Assembly: GCF_010389155.1 (NCBI RefSeq)
Contig: NC_057769.1
Location: 15,996,735 to 16,060,734, forward strand
Source: Erigeron canadensis
Taxonomy: Eukaryota > Streptophyta > Magnoliopsida > Asterales > Asteraceae
Reading direction: 5' to 3'
Length of the DNA: 64,000 nucleotides
The number at the start of each line of letters is the position of its first letter. Position 1 is the stretch's first letter. The notes under the pieces are model-generated. The model was not told the DNA's origin, searched no databases, and saw nothing but the letters and a program-made list of their open reading frames with translations. Both the position numbers and the translations under genes were made by a program. Shown here piece by piece: positions 51,754 to 63,221 of this stretch.

Positions 51754-54700
51754 ATGGCGGCAGTAGGAGGAGGTGGTGGTGGTGGTGGTGGTGGTGGGGG
51801 AGTAGAGTGGCATCAGAGACCACCGAATGCTAAAAATCCAATCGTATTCTTTGATGTTACAATCGGAACTATCCCTGCTGGCCGCATCAAGATGGAACTC
51901 TTTGCTGATATCGCTCCCAAAACTGCTGAAAACTTTCGCCAGTTTTGTACCGGAGAATTTAGGTTCCTTCCTTTATCTATCATTTCCCTCCATCTTTTTT
52001 TCTTTTCTTTTTAATCAATAACTTTCCCTTACAACTAAATTAGTATTTTAGCTCTTTCCATTACTTATTATCTAATTTCATTTATTTTATTAAGTACATA
52101 GATAGATACATAGGTAGATTAGGCTGTGTTTCACAGAGGCTTTCTTTCTTTCGTAGTTAGGTTTGGCCTTTTTTTTCCTCCGTTTTTTAAGACCCGGTAG
52201 GTTGTAGAGTTTATATAAACCCCCAAGGCCCCAATAATTAATTTTGTTATCTGTATCAATTGGCTGTTGTTTATTTCAATTTTAATATAAATAACATAAA
52301 ATATTTCTCAAGAATATTTGTTACGTTTTTTGCATTGCAGAAAAGGTGGACTACCTGTTGGATACAAGGGATGCCAATTTCATAGGATTATCAAGGACTT
52401 TATGATACAAGCTGGTGATTTTCTTAAGGTAGTTTTCCATTTAATTCTTTCAGTTTTTATTTTTATTTTCTCTCTACTAGAAGATCACCAATACAATGCG
52501 GAGGCAAGAATTAGTCTTAACTTTCAACAAAGAAATTCCGATCCCATGTTTATTAATTAGGTAATTACTAGTATGGTAACCTCACAATGCGGTGATAATG
52601 GCTATGGCCGTGATGGATGGTGTTGGTGGTGGTGACTGTTGGTGGTGGTGGTGGCGGTGGCAAGTGGTATAAGTAATTGTTATAAAGATATTTGATTTAA
52701 AGGCATAATGGATATCCTTTAGGGGGTGTTTGGTAGGAGGGAATCATAGAGAATGGAAATGTAATAGAGAATGGAAATAGTGAGAAAGAGAATGAGTATT
52801 TGAAAAGAGAATGGATTTCGTTGTTTGGTACCCACAGAGAATGAATATATATAAAAAATAAAATTTTAAATAATAATACATTTATTACATATAACATCTT
52901 AAAAAAAAAAAATTTCTTTTCCATTCTCACCCATTCTCTACAATTTGTAGAGAATTGAGAGAATGGAATTGATTCCCCTTTCTCCTTTCTCATTCCCTTT
53001 CTTCGTCGCAAACAAACAAAGGAAGTCTTTCCCATTCCCTTTCTCCCATTTCCATTCCATCATACCAAACACCTCCTTAGAAGATAATGAAATGATTGTG
53101 TAAGTTAATTAGTTAGGGTAAAATGGTAATTTTGCATGTCTCAAAAATCTTAACTTTTCAACATGACTTGTAATTTTTATATAGTAGTATAGATAATAGA
53201 AGAAGGGTTATTTAAGAACCCTTAAAAAAAAAAGAACGCGAGAACAATGGATCACATATTCTTTCCTTTTTTCCTTTTTCAATAAAAAATGAAAATTCAT
53301 CTATATCATTCAAAATGTTTTATCTCACAAACCGTACATTATTAGATGAAAAAAAAAGTATAGGTAGTCCTAAAATTTCGTCCTCTTTCATTAGATGCGA
53401 CTCGATATACTTTTTGATGACTTTTTAATTTTCTTTTTTTCCCCTTGTACTGGTGTACTCGCACATATGTAGGATCTTTGTTTTCACATGTAAATTACTA
53501 AATGACCATTTGTACACAACGATAACGGTTAAAGGCAGAGCCTGTCAATCCATGGCATAGCCATGGTGGCCAAGGGCAGAGCCCGTCATTCCATGGCGGA
53601 GCCATAGCGGCTAAGGGCGGAGCCCGTCAGGTTGATCCCCCATCATCGATCATCCCTATGACCTATCGTATGACCTATCACCCTCTATGACCTATCACCC
53701 CCTATGACCTATCACTCCCACCAGCTACCCTCTCACTCCCACCCTCTATGACCTATCATGCTATGAGCTATCACCCCCGATGTACGGTTTGTGAGATAAA
53801 ACATTTTGAAAGATTTGGTTGAATTTTCATATTTTAAAGAGGAGAGAGAAAAGGAAAGAAAATGTGTGGTCCAGAATAACCCACCCCATACATAATAAAT
53901 AGTTTTCTTTATTTTTTATATAATAGATTATATGATAAAATATTAACTTTTGGTGAATAACAAAAAATATAATATAGTAAATGTTAGTCATCAAAAACAA
54001 AATTAAATTGTAGATTATATACTTTCCATAACTTGGAGTTCTTAAAACAAAACTAAATAATAAGGCACTCCTCTCCTCCTTTATAATAAACTAGAAAATG
54101 TACCCACACAATGCGTGGAGTTGTATAGGTTTAACGTAAAGACAAAATGAAAGGTGACGGCGTTAGGTTATGTCGACCGAGGTGTGTAATGGAGTTGTAT
54201 AGGTTCGAACGTGGCTCCCCAGGAGGCCTAACGACTATGCTACCATGTACAAGGTATAGCAAGGGGAAGGCACGTAATTTAATATTGTTCGAAGTTTTTT
54301 GTGTATCTCATGTTGCTGACCTATACTTTATAATAACATCTGTACTCTTTCTTCACAAGCCAATTATTTTATAATGAAAACCTTTGCCATTTGGCATGGT
54401 TGTAAACTCCCTAATCTCGGTTTATTAATCACCGGTTAATCAGAAATCGAAGGGTACACCATTCGTTTATGGCCTAATCGGACTGATAGGGTGGACAGCG
54501 TCCTCAAAATCGGTCAACCTTGGTAGAATCGGGTTCAAAATTGGTCTGAAAGTCAGATCTTGCAGCCAGAGATGTAGGAAATTTGGCCAAATTTGGCCAA
54601 AGAAGTATAGGGAAGATAGGAAAATAACTCGGAGATGGTAAAAGAAAAAGAAAAACTTAGAGAAATTGGTGTTCCTTCTTTTTCTAAATTGTATATGGTA

Positions 54701-57700
54701 TTTTGTATGGTTATTTAGCCAGTCTCTTCTAGTGAAATATGCTGATAAAAAAAAAAAAGTAAAAGAAAAAGAGGGTTTACTAGGGTGAAGAAAATTAGGG
54801 TTTATTGGGAGATGTAAAAATCCCTTTTATCTTGGTTTTTGTATTTTATCATTTTAAGATTAGTTTTATTTCAAGTTTATATTTACTTTTTATATTTTAT
54901 ATCTATTAAAAATTTTCTTTTCTTGGTTAAACAGTACTCCCTGCGTAATCTGAAAACTTCTACAATGGACCCCGGTCTATCCGAGTCGGAGTTGCAAGTT
55001 TTGCAATCTTGCCATTTAGAGATTAATTTAGCGTTTCTATATGCCTATTGTTGTTACACTCCATCATCGTAGAGTACTTACCTGCTCATACTACAATCAC
55101 TTTCATTGGCATGTCAAGGATTGTACTTCATTCCTATTCTAAACACTTCTAGAATGCTAGGTTTAGTTTATGTCAGCATAACCTCTAAGTAATCGTATCA
55201 TTATGGTGGTTACATATTCTCATTTAATGGATGAAGTACATCTTACCATTGAATAGCTTTTGTTTCAAGTTGCAACCACTGCTATTACTTGGATTCAATG
55301 CAAATATGCAATAAATTTGTATACTAGCCTCATATCACAATTGACACTACGAGTTACTTTTTGTTACTGATGATGGTACATGTAAACTAAAGCTCGTAGT
55401 ATTGAGGCCCCTCTTCTCTTTTGCAGGGAGATGGCAGTGGATGTGTATCAATATATGGAACTAAGTTTGAGGATGAAAATTTCATAGCCAAGCATACTGG
55501 ACCTGGCCTTTTGTCAATGGTATGCATCTTTCAACTTTCTCATGCTTATTTTTCTCAAGTTATTTCACAGATCCTCCCCCCTTTATCAGACATATAACAT
55601 TACATTCTTGAATCTATTGTTTTTTTTTTTTTTATCTGTTATCCTTCCTATAAAAGTTTGTTTGCCTTCTCCCTAACCTTATTTGTTACAAGACTGTAAT
55701 TTTGTTAATTCATTTCTGGATATGGTTGCAGTTTGTACTTAGATAGTTAGATTAATAGGGATCTTATACTTGTAGAAAGACCTGCTTACCTGCAATTGGT
55801 ATAAATCCTAGGGTGTTTGGTAGGAGTGAATGGAAAGCTTGGAAATGGAATGGAAATAGTTTCCCTTATTTAGTTGCTACTAATAATGGAAATGAGGAGT
55901 TAGTTAAGAGAAACACTTCCATTCTCTTAATTCCACACAGAAAAGAGAGACATTGAGAAACAAAATATTCACGCTTATAGCTTATCTCATTCATATCTCA
56001 TTCCCATGTGAAAGTCAAAACTTAAAACACAAAAACCCAGATCAAATTAGCCGCATATAATTTATACTAGATTTATGCCCGTGTTAAATACTCGAACACG
56101 GGTTGTTTATAACATGTTGAAGATAAGATTAATTGTCAGTTATGTAAATTTAAAAGTAAAAATGTAAGCAAAATCAAATTTGAAGAAATTAATTCTAAAA
56201 CATTAAAAACGTATATTGTATTTTATCTTTTGTAATACTTTTGTAGACGATATTTGTTTATATATTTTGATATGACTTTTTTTTATTTATAATTACCTTA
56301 AGATACTTTTCGATTTAACTTAAGAATTCGCAAGTCTGTAATTAAAAAATGGACGTTATAACCACAAACCAACTTTTGATAAAGATACGTTACCAATTGA
56401 AATGAGCATTGAACTCTTAAATTCAAAATTTAAAAACTAAATATATTGAATTATTGATTGAAAAACAATATTTGAGATTCATTATCAAATTAAAAGATAA
56501 CGTTTGAGATACAAATAAATGAGAATTGATATTAATGAATAAATTATCAGTTAATAAAATTAAAAAAAAAAGAATTATGAATTTAAAAACTAAAGAATTG
56601 TGTAAAAATCTTAAATTATAAGCACTTTTAAATTATTTCGTTATTCATCTAGGGTTTGGGCTGTTCAGGAAAAAAAATCTAGGGTTTGGGCTGTAACCAA
56701 TTAACTATGCACCGTCCATTTCAATATATGTGGTTTTGAATTTATAATTTTTAATTATGGTGGCTTGTGCTCAAATTTTGAAATCTATTCAGTAAGAATA
56801 AAAAATTTTGTATTCTTTTTGTTGTTACCTTTGAAGAATATTACCCTGACTTAGTTTTTAGAAAAAATTGCTTTCTGCTATAATTTAAAATCTGTTCAGT
56901 AAGAACAAGAATTTAAAATCTGTTCATGATGTCGTGCATCTAATGTGGTAAGTAGTGAAGTAGTTTTGGGTGGGGTTTTTGTAATATTTGTTTTTCAGTC
57001 TTGAAGATGATTCTTTTCTGTTTCTGATATTGATTCTCTAATTATACCAAATAAAGAAATTATTCCACTTTTCTCTATTTCATTATCTGCTTTAATTCCA
57101 TTCTATACCATTCACATGTACCAAATACCCTTTAAGTATGCTATCGTGCGATTGTCATTGCAGACAAGCACATAATAAGGCCAACATTTGCCAAAAAGTA
57201 TGTATCACATTGAAGATAAAACTAACATGTTACAAACTAAAAAGAAACCCAAGAGAGAAAGTCTTCATTTCACACTCAACAGAAGTCGCCTTCAAGACTG
57301 TTCAAACGTGAAAAGGAGACATACTTGAACTTGTTCGGATCCAGTTTATAATCAGATTGGGTTATACTTGTAACATTGTTGCTATAAGTTTAATTAAAAT
57401 ACCAGTTTAGTTTACCGAAATAGGCTAAGAGTAAATTGAGAAGCAGCTTCAAAATAGTCTAGACCACCAAACCCATCCCAACCAAACCAAAACTGAAGCA
57501 TAGCTAGTTGCGTTCTTGTTTCAGTTTTACAATTTTGTCATTCGTTACTGGTTTCTGCCAAATCTATATTGGTGATCAATTAAACAGTGAAGAAAATAAT
57601 TATAATAAATGTTCAGCAATTATTTGCTTCTTTTTTTTTAATGAGTTAACTAGTGAAGATAATACTAAAAATTTCTATAATTGATTATATTTGAAGTAAA

Positions 57701-60700
57701 AATGAATATCGAGCTGAAAAGTCTTTTCATTATATATGGATAGCGGTATTAATTGGGATTTAATGATTTATGAAGTAAAAGTTAGCCTTTGGATGTAATA
57801 AATTCGGAGGAAACATCAGGCTTGTTGTATTAAATGGACACCTTAAGCAATATCCTGTAATTTCTTAACTCCTTTCTTGTAATTAGGAGATACTTATGAT
57901 GACATAGAGATTAAGGAATTGTAGTTCGACTTCTGAATTACTAGAAATTTTTTAGGAATACTTCATTACAATTTGGGAATGGAAACACCTTGGTTCTAGG
58001 TAGCTTAGAGCATCAGGTATGGGGGGTTCACCCGGACCCGAATGTGATGTGGCATGTCGGCAAAGAACCAGCCACCATTCCGCCCCTTTCGACGCCGACC
58101 CTTGATTCGTGGTCCAGCATCTGAAAGCCGATGCTCGGTGTTACTTTCTCTTTCTCCCTTTCTGTCTTTGTCTTTGTTTTATCAATACTTTTACTTGTGT
58201 ATATATAGTATAATATTAAGATATATACCTTTGTGTATAGTAGAATGAAACTAACCGATGTCGTTTGAAAAGATGTGGAAGTTGATTTATTTTGATTTAT
58301 GCGGGATTTGGTAGTGGGATGGTGGATTCTATATATCCGCCGGTGGTTGTGATTATTAATTGTTTTCCGATGATGATGATGTTAGTTCATTGTTATGTCC
58401 AAGCACCGAAAGAAAAAGATAAAAGATGTGGGTTTTATTTGAAGCACAATTTTATAGGAGTTGCAAGTTGTATTTTAAAGAAATTGTTTGACTAAAAAAA
58501 TGTGATGGTCGGCTTTTATTTTATTTAGGAGAAGATAAAGTGGTAGAGTAAGTGGAGAAGACAAAAATTCTTATCAACATTCAATATGTATATATGCATA
58601 TAATAATAAAAAAAATACAATAATGATACTATAATAATTAGCTGAATAAATAAGTTTGTAAAAAAAATCAGTAAGTTAGTACGTAGTAATTTAAGCAAAG
58701 TAAATTCATATATAAGTGTGTTAGGCAATCATATCTACAGAATAGCATTCGTTTTATATTTATTGTGAAAAAAATTTAATGCATATTTTGGTTTTATTAA
58801 TATATTTTAGTTTTATTATATGTAACTTTTATTATTGAGTAAAAGGTTTTTAATAAAAGTATATAATTTATATAGTTAAATAAAAAATTATGAAAAAGTG
58901 ATGTCCTGCGTTCTGCGTGGTTCTGCATCCATAACGGCCCAAAATTGATGGAATAGTAAAAGCTGATGTGGAGCTGAGGTGGCGTTCTGCATGATTCTGT
59001 ATGGTTTAACCATACCTGATGCTCTTAGGGCATTGACATTGTAGGACAGAGAAACATGTTTTTTGCTAATAATTTCTTTTTTAATAATTTTTTCTTTTAG
59101 ATTCCTTGCTCTGCATGTAGATGCTATGTAAGAGTTTCCTAATGTTTTACAGACATGTTATTCTAAAGTCAAACTGATCAAAATAATAGTAAGCAATGTG
59201 CATATGAAATATGCATTTCTTATACATGGTATGAATTTCCCATCCCTCGCAACAGGTAATGACGGTTGGTAACTTGGTATATTCTCCACTTGTTTCACTA
59301 TTTTCATTTCAGTATTTCCTACGACATATACTTTTTTCGCAGACTGTTAGCTAAAACTGTGTGGTTTCATCTAGCTGTATTTGCTGTGAGTATTGTGGTT
59401 CATTGGGTTTGGGCCTAACATTTTTTTTTTTCTCTGTTTGTAAAATTCACAAGAATATTTCAGTTGTGATTCTTTTTTAATGATCAACCTTTTACCATTC
59501 ACTAAATTGCTTTTTGTAGTTGAACCTGTAACCTTGCGTGTTATACGCAGTTCACTTGTCAAACCTGGTGTTCTTTATGGAGCATTGACTTTGACTTTTC
59601 ATATTATGGAATGTATTATCCATTGCATTTGCCTGAACATGAATGATAATGGATTCTTTATATGCAGCTTTCTTTGCTGCTAAAATGCAAAAAGTTATGG
59701 TTAGCATTCAAAAGTTATGGTCAGCATGGTCAACATTTAATGGATTCTTTATAAGCAACTAGTAAGCATGGTCAGCATTCAAAAGTTATGAAATTTGGTT
59801 GCATTATTCACAAATTGCAACTACTAGCTGTGTTGTATTCCCTTATAGTTAATGTTACTATTCTTTATCCGTGTTTTAGTTTCATATTCTTAGCTTTATT
59901 AACAAAGTAATAATATATAGAGAGAGTTATTTGTGCGTGATGCAATACAGTTCTTACAGTAAGGATATTGGTTGACAAAAAAATATTGTTGATTTATTGA
60001 TAAGTTAACCTACTATCTTTCTTTGGAACACACAGCTCTGTTTTAGTTTTGAGCATCTATTTTACTTTTTTCTTACTCATTATGCATTTTTTTCCCTTTG
60101 GCAGGCCAATAGTGGACCAAATTCTAATGGATGCCAGGTACTTCACTTTTTGTTGGTTTTTACTAAAGTTATTAACCAAGTGGTTTGTTTCATTGCTTTT
60201 GGCAGTGGCAAATTTTCAACTCATTTTGTTATGAATGGGTGGATCAAGTAACAAGTTATCGTTATCTCTAATGGGAAAAAAAGAGTAAAAAACTAGCCTG
60301 AAATAAAATGGGTGAAACAAGTGAAAGTTGCGCGTTGTGGACTTCTGATTTCGATCCATATATAACTTTAAGAAGGATATATCAGAAAGTTATGCTTATC
60401 GAAATTCTACAACTATTTAAATCATATTTGACATAGTAGTTATCTTAAAAAGATATGAAATATATTGGGCAAGAAGTATATTGGTTCAGACGTAACTGAT
60501 GCGTACAAAAAGAAGTCCCTGTTGACTCATTACCCAACGTGCCAATTTTTTGCATCTGTTATAGATCAACCTTCTTTAGTGCTTGACATTGCAACCTGTT
60601 CTGTTGCAGTTTTTTCTCACCTGTGCCAAGTGTGATTGGCTTGACAATAAGCATGTGGTATTTGGGGTATGTTTTTTTTCACACTTTTTATGTGTCTTAC

Positions 60701-61581
60701 AATAGAAAAAAAATCGAATCAACTAGTGTAGGGTCAAAAGTACGACTACTCAAAATAAGCCAATAGCATACTATTTACTAATATTGTCAATGAATGCTAT
60801 ATTCGGGTCGCTAGTGAACCGCAAACAAAGTTGTATAGGTCCACTCAAATCTTAACGGCTCGTTTCAAATGTGACTCCATATATTTGCCTTACAGAAAAA
60901 TACTCATCTCCTTCCTTCTGCCTATTAGGAGGGCTTGAAATTGGATGGGTCAGGCGGGTTGGTAAGGGCTCAAAAGAGGTTTGGCTTATAAAAAGAAATT
61001 TTTGCCTTGACTAGAATTGGGTCATGCTGGGTTGGGTTGACGAGACAACACTTTGCTGTCCAAATCTTTGTATAGTAATAATTTAAGAAAATAGTTGGGT
61101 AAAAATAATTTACTAGTTTTTTAGAAAGGAAAAGAATTACACACTATGCCTGCCTGTTATCTGCACTTATTTCTCAAACAAGACTTGCCCGCAACCCCTT
61201 GGTTGACTATAGCTGTATTGTTATATCTAATTTGTTTAAGTTGATTGTTTAGGATGTTGAAAACATTATATTAACACTTTGGGCTACTTTCAACCTGTTC
61301 TACCTTTTTGATCTCAAGCTAACTTGTAAAACTTGACCAATGTATCTTGTAGGAGAACATAACCCAAATCGACCCATTTTCAAGTAAATGGGAATATATT
61401 GCCCTCTCTATTCATTTCTTAGTTATAAATGGTAAATATTTTCATATGTTAATTTAATTGTCATTGATAGAGAGTTCTTGGTGATGGGCTTCTGGTGCTG
61501 AGGAAGATCGAAAATATAGCCACTGGACCAAACAACCGTCCAAAGTTGCCCTGTATTATTGCTGAGTGTGGGGAGATGTGA
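51754..61581 (+). CDS. CYP22: Cyclophilin CYP22 (cyclophilin H-type peptidyl-prolyl isomerase)
   Basis: Six exons with GT-AG introns: 51754-51962, 52341-52428, 55427-55519, 60105-60137, 60610-60666 and 61471-61581, coding for 196 residues ending CGEM. Residues 5-16 are glycine, followed by [20 protein letters not shown] and the single cyclophilin domain. Residues matching the human cyclophilin A active site are all present: [15 protein letters not shown] (Arg, Phe, Met, Gln), GCQFFLT (Phe), and WLDNKH (Trp, Leu, His). The family is the plant counterpart of human PPIH, a cis-trans prolyl isomerase bound to the U4/U6.U5 snRNP, so a nuclear splicing role is likely. Exon 4 is only 33 bp. Introns 2 and 3 (3.0 and 4.6 kb) are swollen by transposons. 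Reading frame and splice sites look intact; the gene is probably active. Confidence 0.95.
52569..52600 (-). mobile_element. Possible Helitron-type 3' end in intron 2
   Basis: On the minus strand the text CACCGCATTGTGAGG, then eight bases, then CTAG followed by T, resembles a Helitron end, but the hairpin is weak. It shares CACAATGCG with the end near 54091. Low confidence. Confidence 0.25.
52722..53076. mobile_element. Tourist-like (PIF/Harbinger) MITE in intron 2
   Basis: Terminal inverted repeats start GGGGGTGTTTGGTAGGAGGG and the complementary right end is CATACCAAACACCTCC. TTA flanks both sides (52719-52721 and 53077-53079), the target duplication of PIF/Harbinger elements. The inner arms with GGAATGG and its complement continue the symmetry for some distance. 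It has no coding capacity and is 355 bp long. Confidence 0.85.
53530..53630. repeat. About 50-bp tandem repeat in the foldback loop
   Basis: Roughly two and a half imperfect copies of a unit with AAGGGCAGAGCCCGTCATTC and CATGGCGGAGCCATAGCGGC. Each unit contains the small palindromes GGGC(..)GCCC and CCATGG. Confidence 0.75.
53652..53775. repeat. 17-18-bp tandem repeat in the foldback loop
   Basis: About six imperfect copies of CTATGACCTATCACCCC and variants, adjacent to the 50-bp array. Confidence 0.8.
54091..54125 (-). mobile_element. Possible Helitron 3' end in intron 2
   Basis: On the minus strand a short hairpin CTCCACGCATTGTGTGGG is followed about ten bases later by CTAG and then T, the layout of a plant Helitron 3' end. 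The other end of the element was not found, so this may be a truncated copy or chance. Confidence 0.4.
55811..57130. mobile_element. PIF/Harbinger-like MITE in intron 3, carrying another insertion
   Basis: Left end GGGTGTTTGGTAGGAGTGAA and right end TTCACATGTACCAAATACCC are imperfect inverted repeats and resemble the MITE at 52722-53076. The target duplication is unclear (CTA on the left, TTT or TTA on the right). The element is longer than usual because a Helitron-like piece begins at 56067 and AT-rich text fills the middle. Confidence 0.55.
56067..56104 (-). mobile_element. Helitron-like 3' end in intron 3
   Basis: On the minus strand CCCGTGTT, twelve bases, AACACGGG (a stem of eight pairs), then CATAAAT and CTAG followed by T. 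This fits the hairpin plus CTRR rule for Helitron 3' ends. The 5' end (TC) on the right is not identified. Confidence 0.55.
58008..59024. mobile_element. PIF/Harbinger-like non-autonomous element in intron 3
   Basis: Perfect 15-bp terminal inverted repeats GAGCATCAGGTATGG and CCATACCTGATGCTC with TTA on both sides (58005-58007 and 59025-59027). The 1,017-bp interior has no transposase frame. Related words (GATGTGG and TTCTGCATGATTCTG) recur near the right end. Confidence 0.85.
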
Positions 61582-62399
61582 TCACGAGTTTGTTTTTTTT
61601 TTGCACGTGCACTTGTGTATTTAGATTAATCACTTGCATAAATGCATCCTCTCAGAGTGTGTTAATGATTGATTATCTATCTGGCTGGTGAAGTCAAAAG
61701 GTAAGCATGCAGGTTTGATATAGAACGACGTTGTGTTGCTCTTTAGGCACTTGGTTCATTTCTTTATTTAAGCTGCATATTTCGGTCACCCTGCTCTATT
61801 AAAACATTGTTGGTTTGAATATAGGACTGGATGACGATGTCAACTACCGGATGATGTTTTACTATGATGTTAAGTTGGATTAGTCGGTCTATAATTTTCT
61901 TTTCTTATCTACTAAGTTAATTCTTATATATTAAGTTAATTCTTACATGAAATGGTTGACCTTTCCCCTCTGTCGTATTTCGAATGAAAATCTGGGATAA
62001 GAAACCCTGACGGTATGTTTAGTTGTAGAAAACTATAGTATTTTACAAACTAATTCTCACTAAAAATAATAAACCTTGTTTTCCAACTTACAATCAAAAT
62101 AATTTTCATTAAAAACAGTTATATAGTTTTTCAACTTATATACCTATATATATTGGAAAATTCATGTTTATATTTTTCCAGATATTTTTGTATCAATTTT
62201 AGTGGGATTTTGTTTTTCATTAGTCCATTGGGATATGGGACAAAATTGCATTCCAAATTTCGTTTTCCAATTTTTTTGTGGTATTCTAATATAGATACCA
62301 AGGTTTTTCAACACACGATCAAACCCCCAAGAGTAGCAGGCAATAGCTGAACGGGAAAGGAACAACCCTCTATCTCAATTGAGCAATCCTCATAACCCT
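61582..62399 (+). other. 3' UTR and flank of the cyclophilin gene
   Basis: No coding frame is seen. The 3' UTR probably extends a few hundred bases; AATAAA-like signals are weak (aataataaacc at about 62066). AT-rich text follows. Confidence 0.4.
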
Positions 62400-62800
62400 A
62401 TTGAATGTCATTAATAGTACTGTTGGCAATTTCAACTTCAATAGCACAATCTAAGAATCTAAGGGAGTAGTAACTTTGTCGAGCTTAGGTGCAAACAATG
62501 TAGACACAAAAGGTTTATTTGTACCCGAATCAAAAAGAACAATAGCAAACTTTGAATTAACAAGAAAAGTACCGTTTACAAACTCATCATTGTTTTTGGC
62601 AGCATCGACTGTCATCTGAAGAGCTTGAACCTTTGGCTTTGGTGTAGCATTCTTCTTTCTATCATCCTTTCCTTGCAGGCAATCCTTGATGAAATGACCG
62701 CTTTGATGACACTTGTAGCATTTAGGCTTGTCCTTGCATTATAAAATAGGACCTGTACCATCACAAGTATCACACCTACGAGTCTTATCTAAACATATTC
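62400..62800 (-). pseudogene. Ty3-type gag-protease fragment
   Basis: The minus strand reads CDTCDGTGPIL, a stop, then KDKPKCYKCHQSGHFIKDCL, a CCHC zinc knuckle of the gag type (62679-62720). A Lys-rich linker leads to FVNGTFLVNSKFAIVLFDSG, the start of an aspartic protease with the active-site DSG (62507-62560). This order and the text FDSGTNKPFVS are typical of chromovirus-type Ty3 elements. Both sides fade into non-coding DNA, so it is an isolated scrap with at least one stop. It lies downstream of, and opposite to, the cyclophilin gene. Confidence 0.8.
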
Positions 62801-63221
62801 GATAAAATACCGTCACCCTTGGTTAGAATATATTAAAATATAAAGAGCAGACAATATAGACAATATAGCTGAGTGCTAGTTGAGTTTACAAAACGTCCAT
62901 GCACAAAGGTGGAAAACAGATTACAACCAATCAGAAACAATAACAAACACTAGTAATAAATAAGAACTAAAGTCCATAGTGATTAACTAATAAAACTAGA
63001 AGATCCCAGGCAGCAAGCAATCTCTCCAGAGTGGATGTTCTTCTGTATTTAAATGTAAGCATCTTAAGTCGCACAGTTGAAAGAATCACCTCCACTAACA
63101 CATCAATCAATCTAGAGTATTGTTTGAACAATCACCCATTGTATTATTGCCAAATGAAATAAACTGTAGCAGTGAAGCAAAACTTATCAACATTTTGCAT
63201 CGATTTCCTCTTGGCTCTCGG
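62801..63221. other. Non-genic stretch between two retroelement fragments
   Basis: AT-rich, no frame, repeat or RNA gene seen. Confidence 0.45.

Larger units (their letters stand above)
53204..53886. mobile_element. Foldback element with minisatellites in intron 2
   Basis: Two arms of about 110-135 bases face each other: 53204-53340 and 53779-53886. The inner 29 bases match perfectly (ATGTTTTATCTCACAAACCG on the left, its complement on the right), and the outer parts are imperfect (GGGTTATT against AATAACCC at the ends). The loop holds two short tandem arrays. There is no coding region. No target duplication was identified, so the superfamily is open; a Mutator-like MITE is possible. Confidence 0.7.

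Noticed and set aside
52697..53035. 112-codon frame in intron 2
   Set aside because: It coincides with the Tourist-like MITE and its inverted repeats.
54839..55072. 77-codon frame in intron 2 as an extra exon
   Set aside because: It breaks the cyclophilin frame and has no match to the family; the conserved protein continues directly from exon 2 to 55427.
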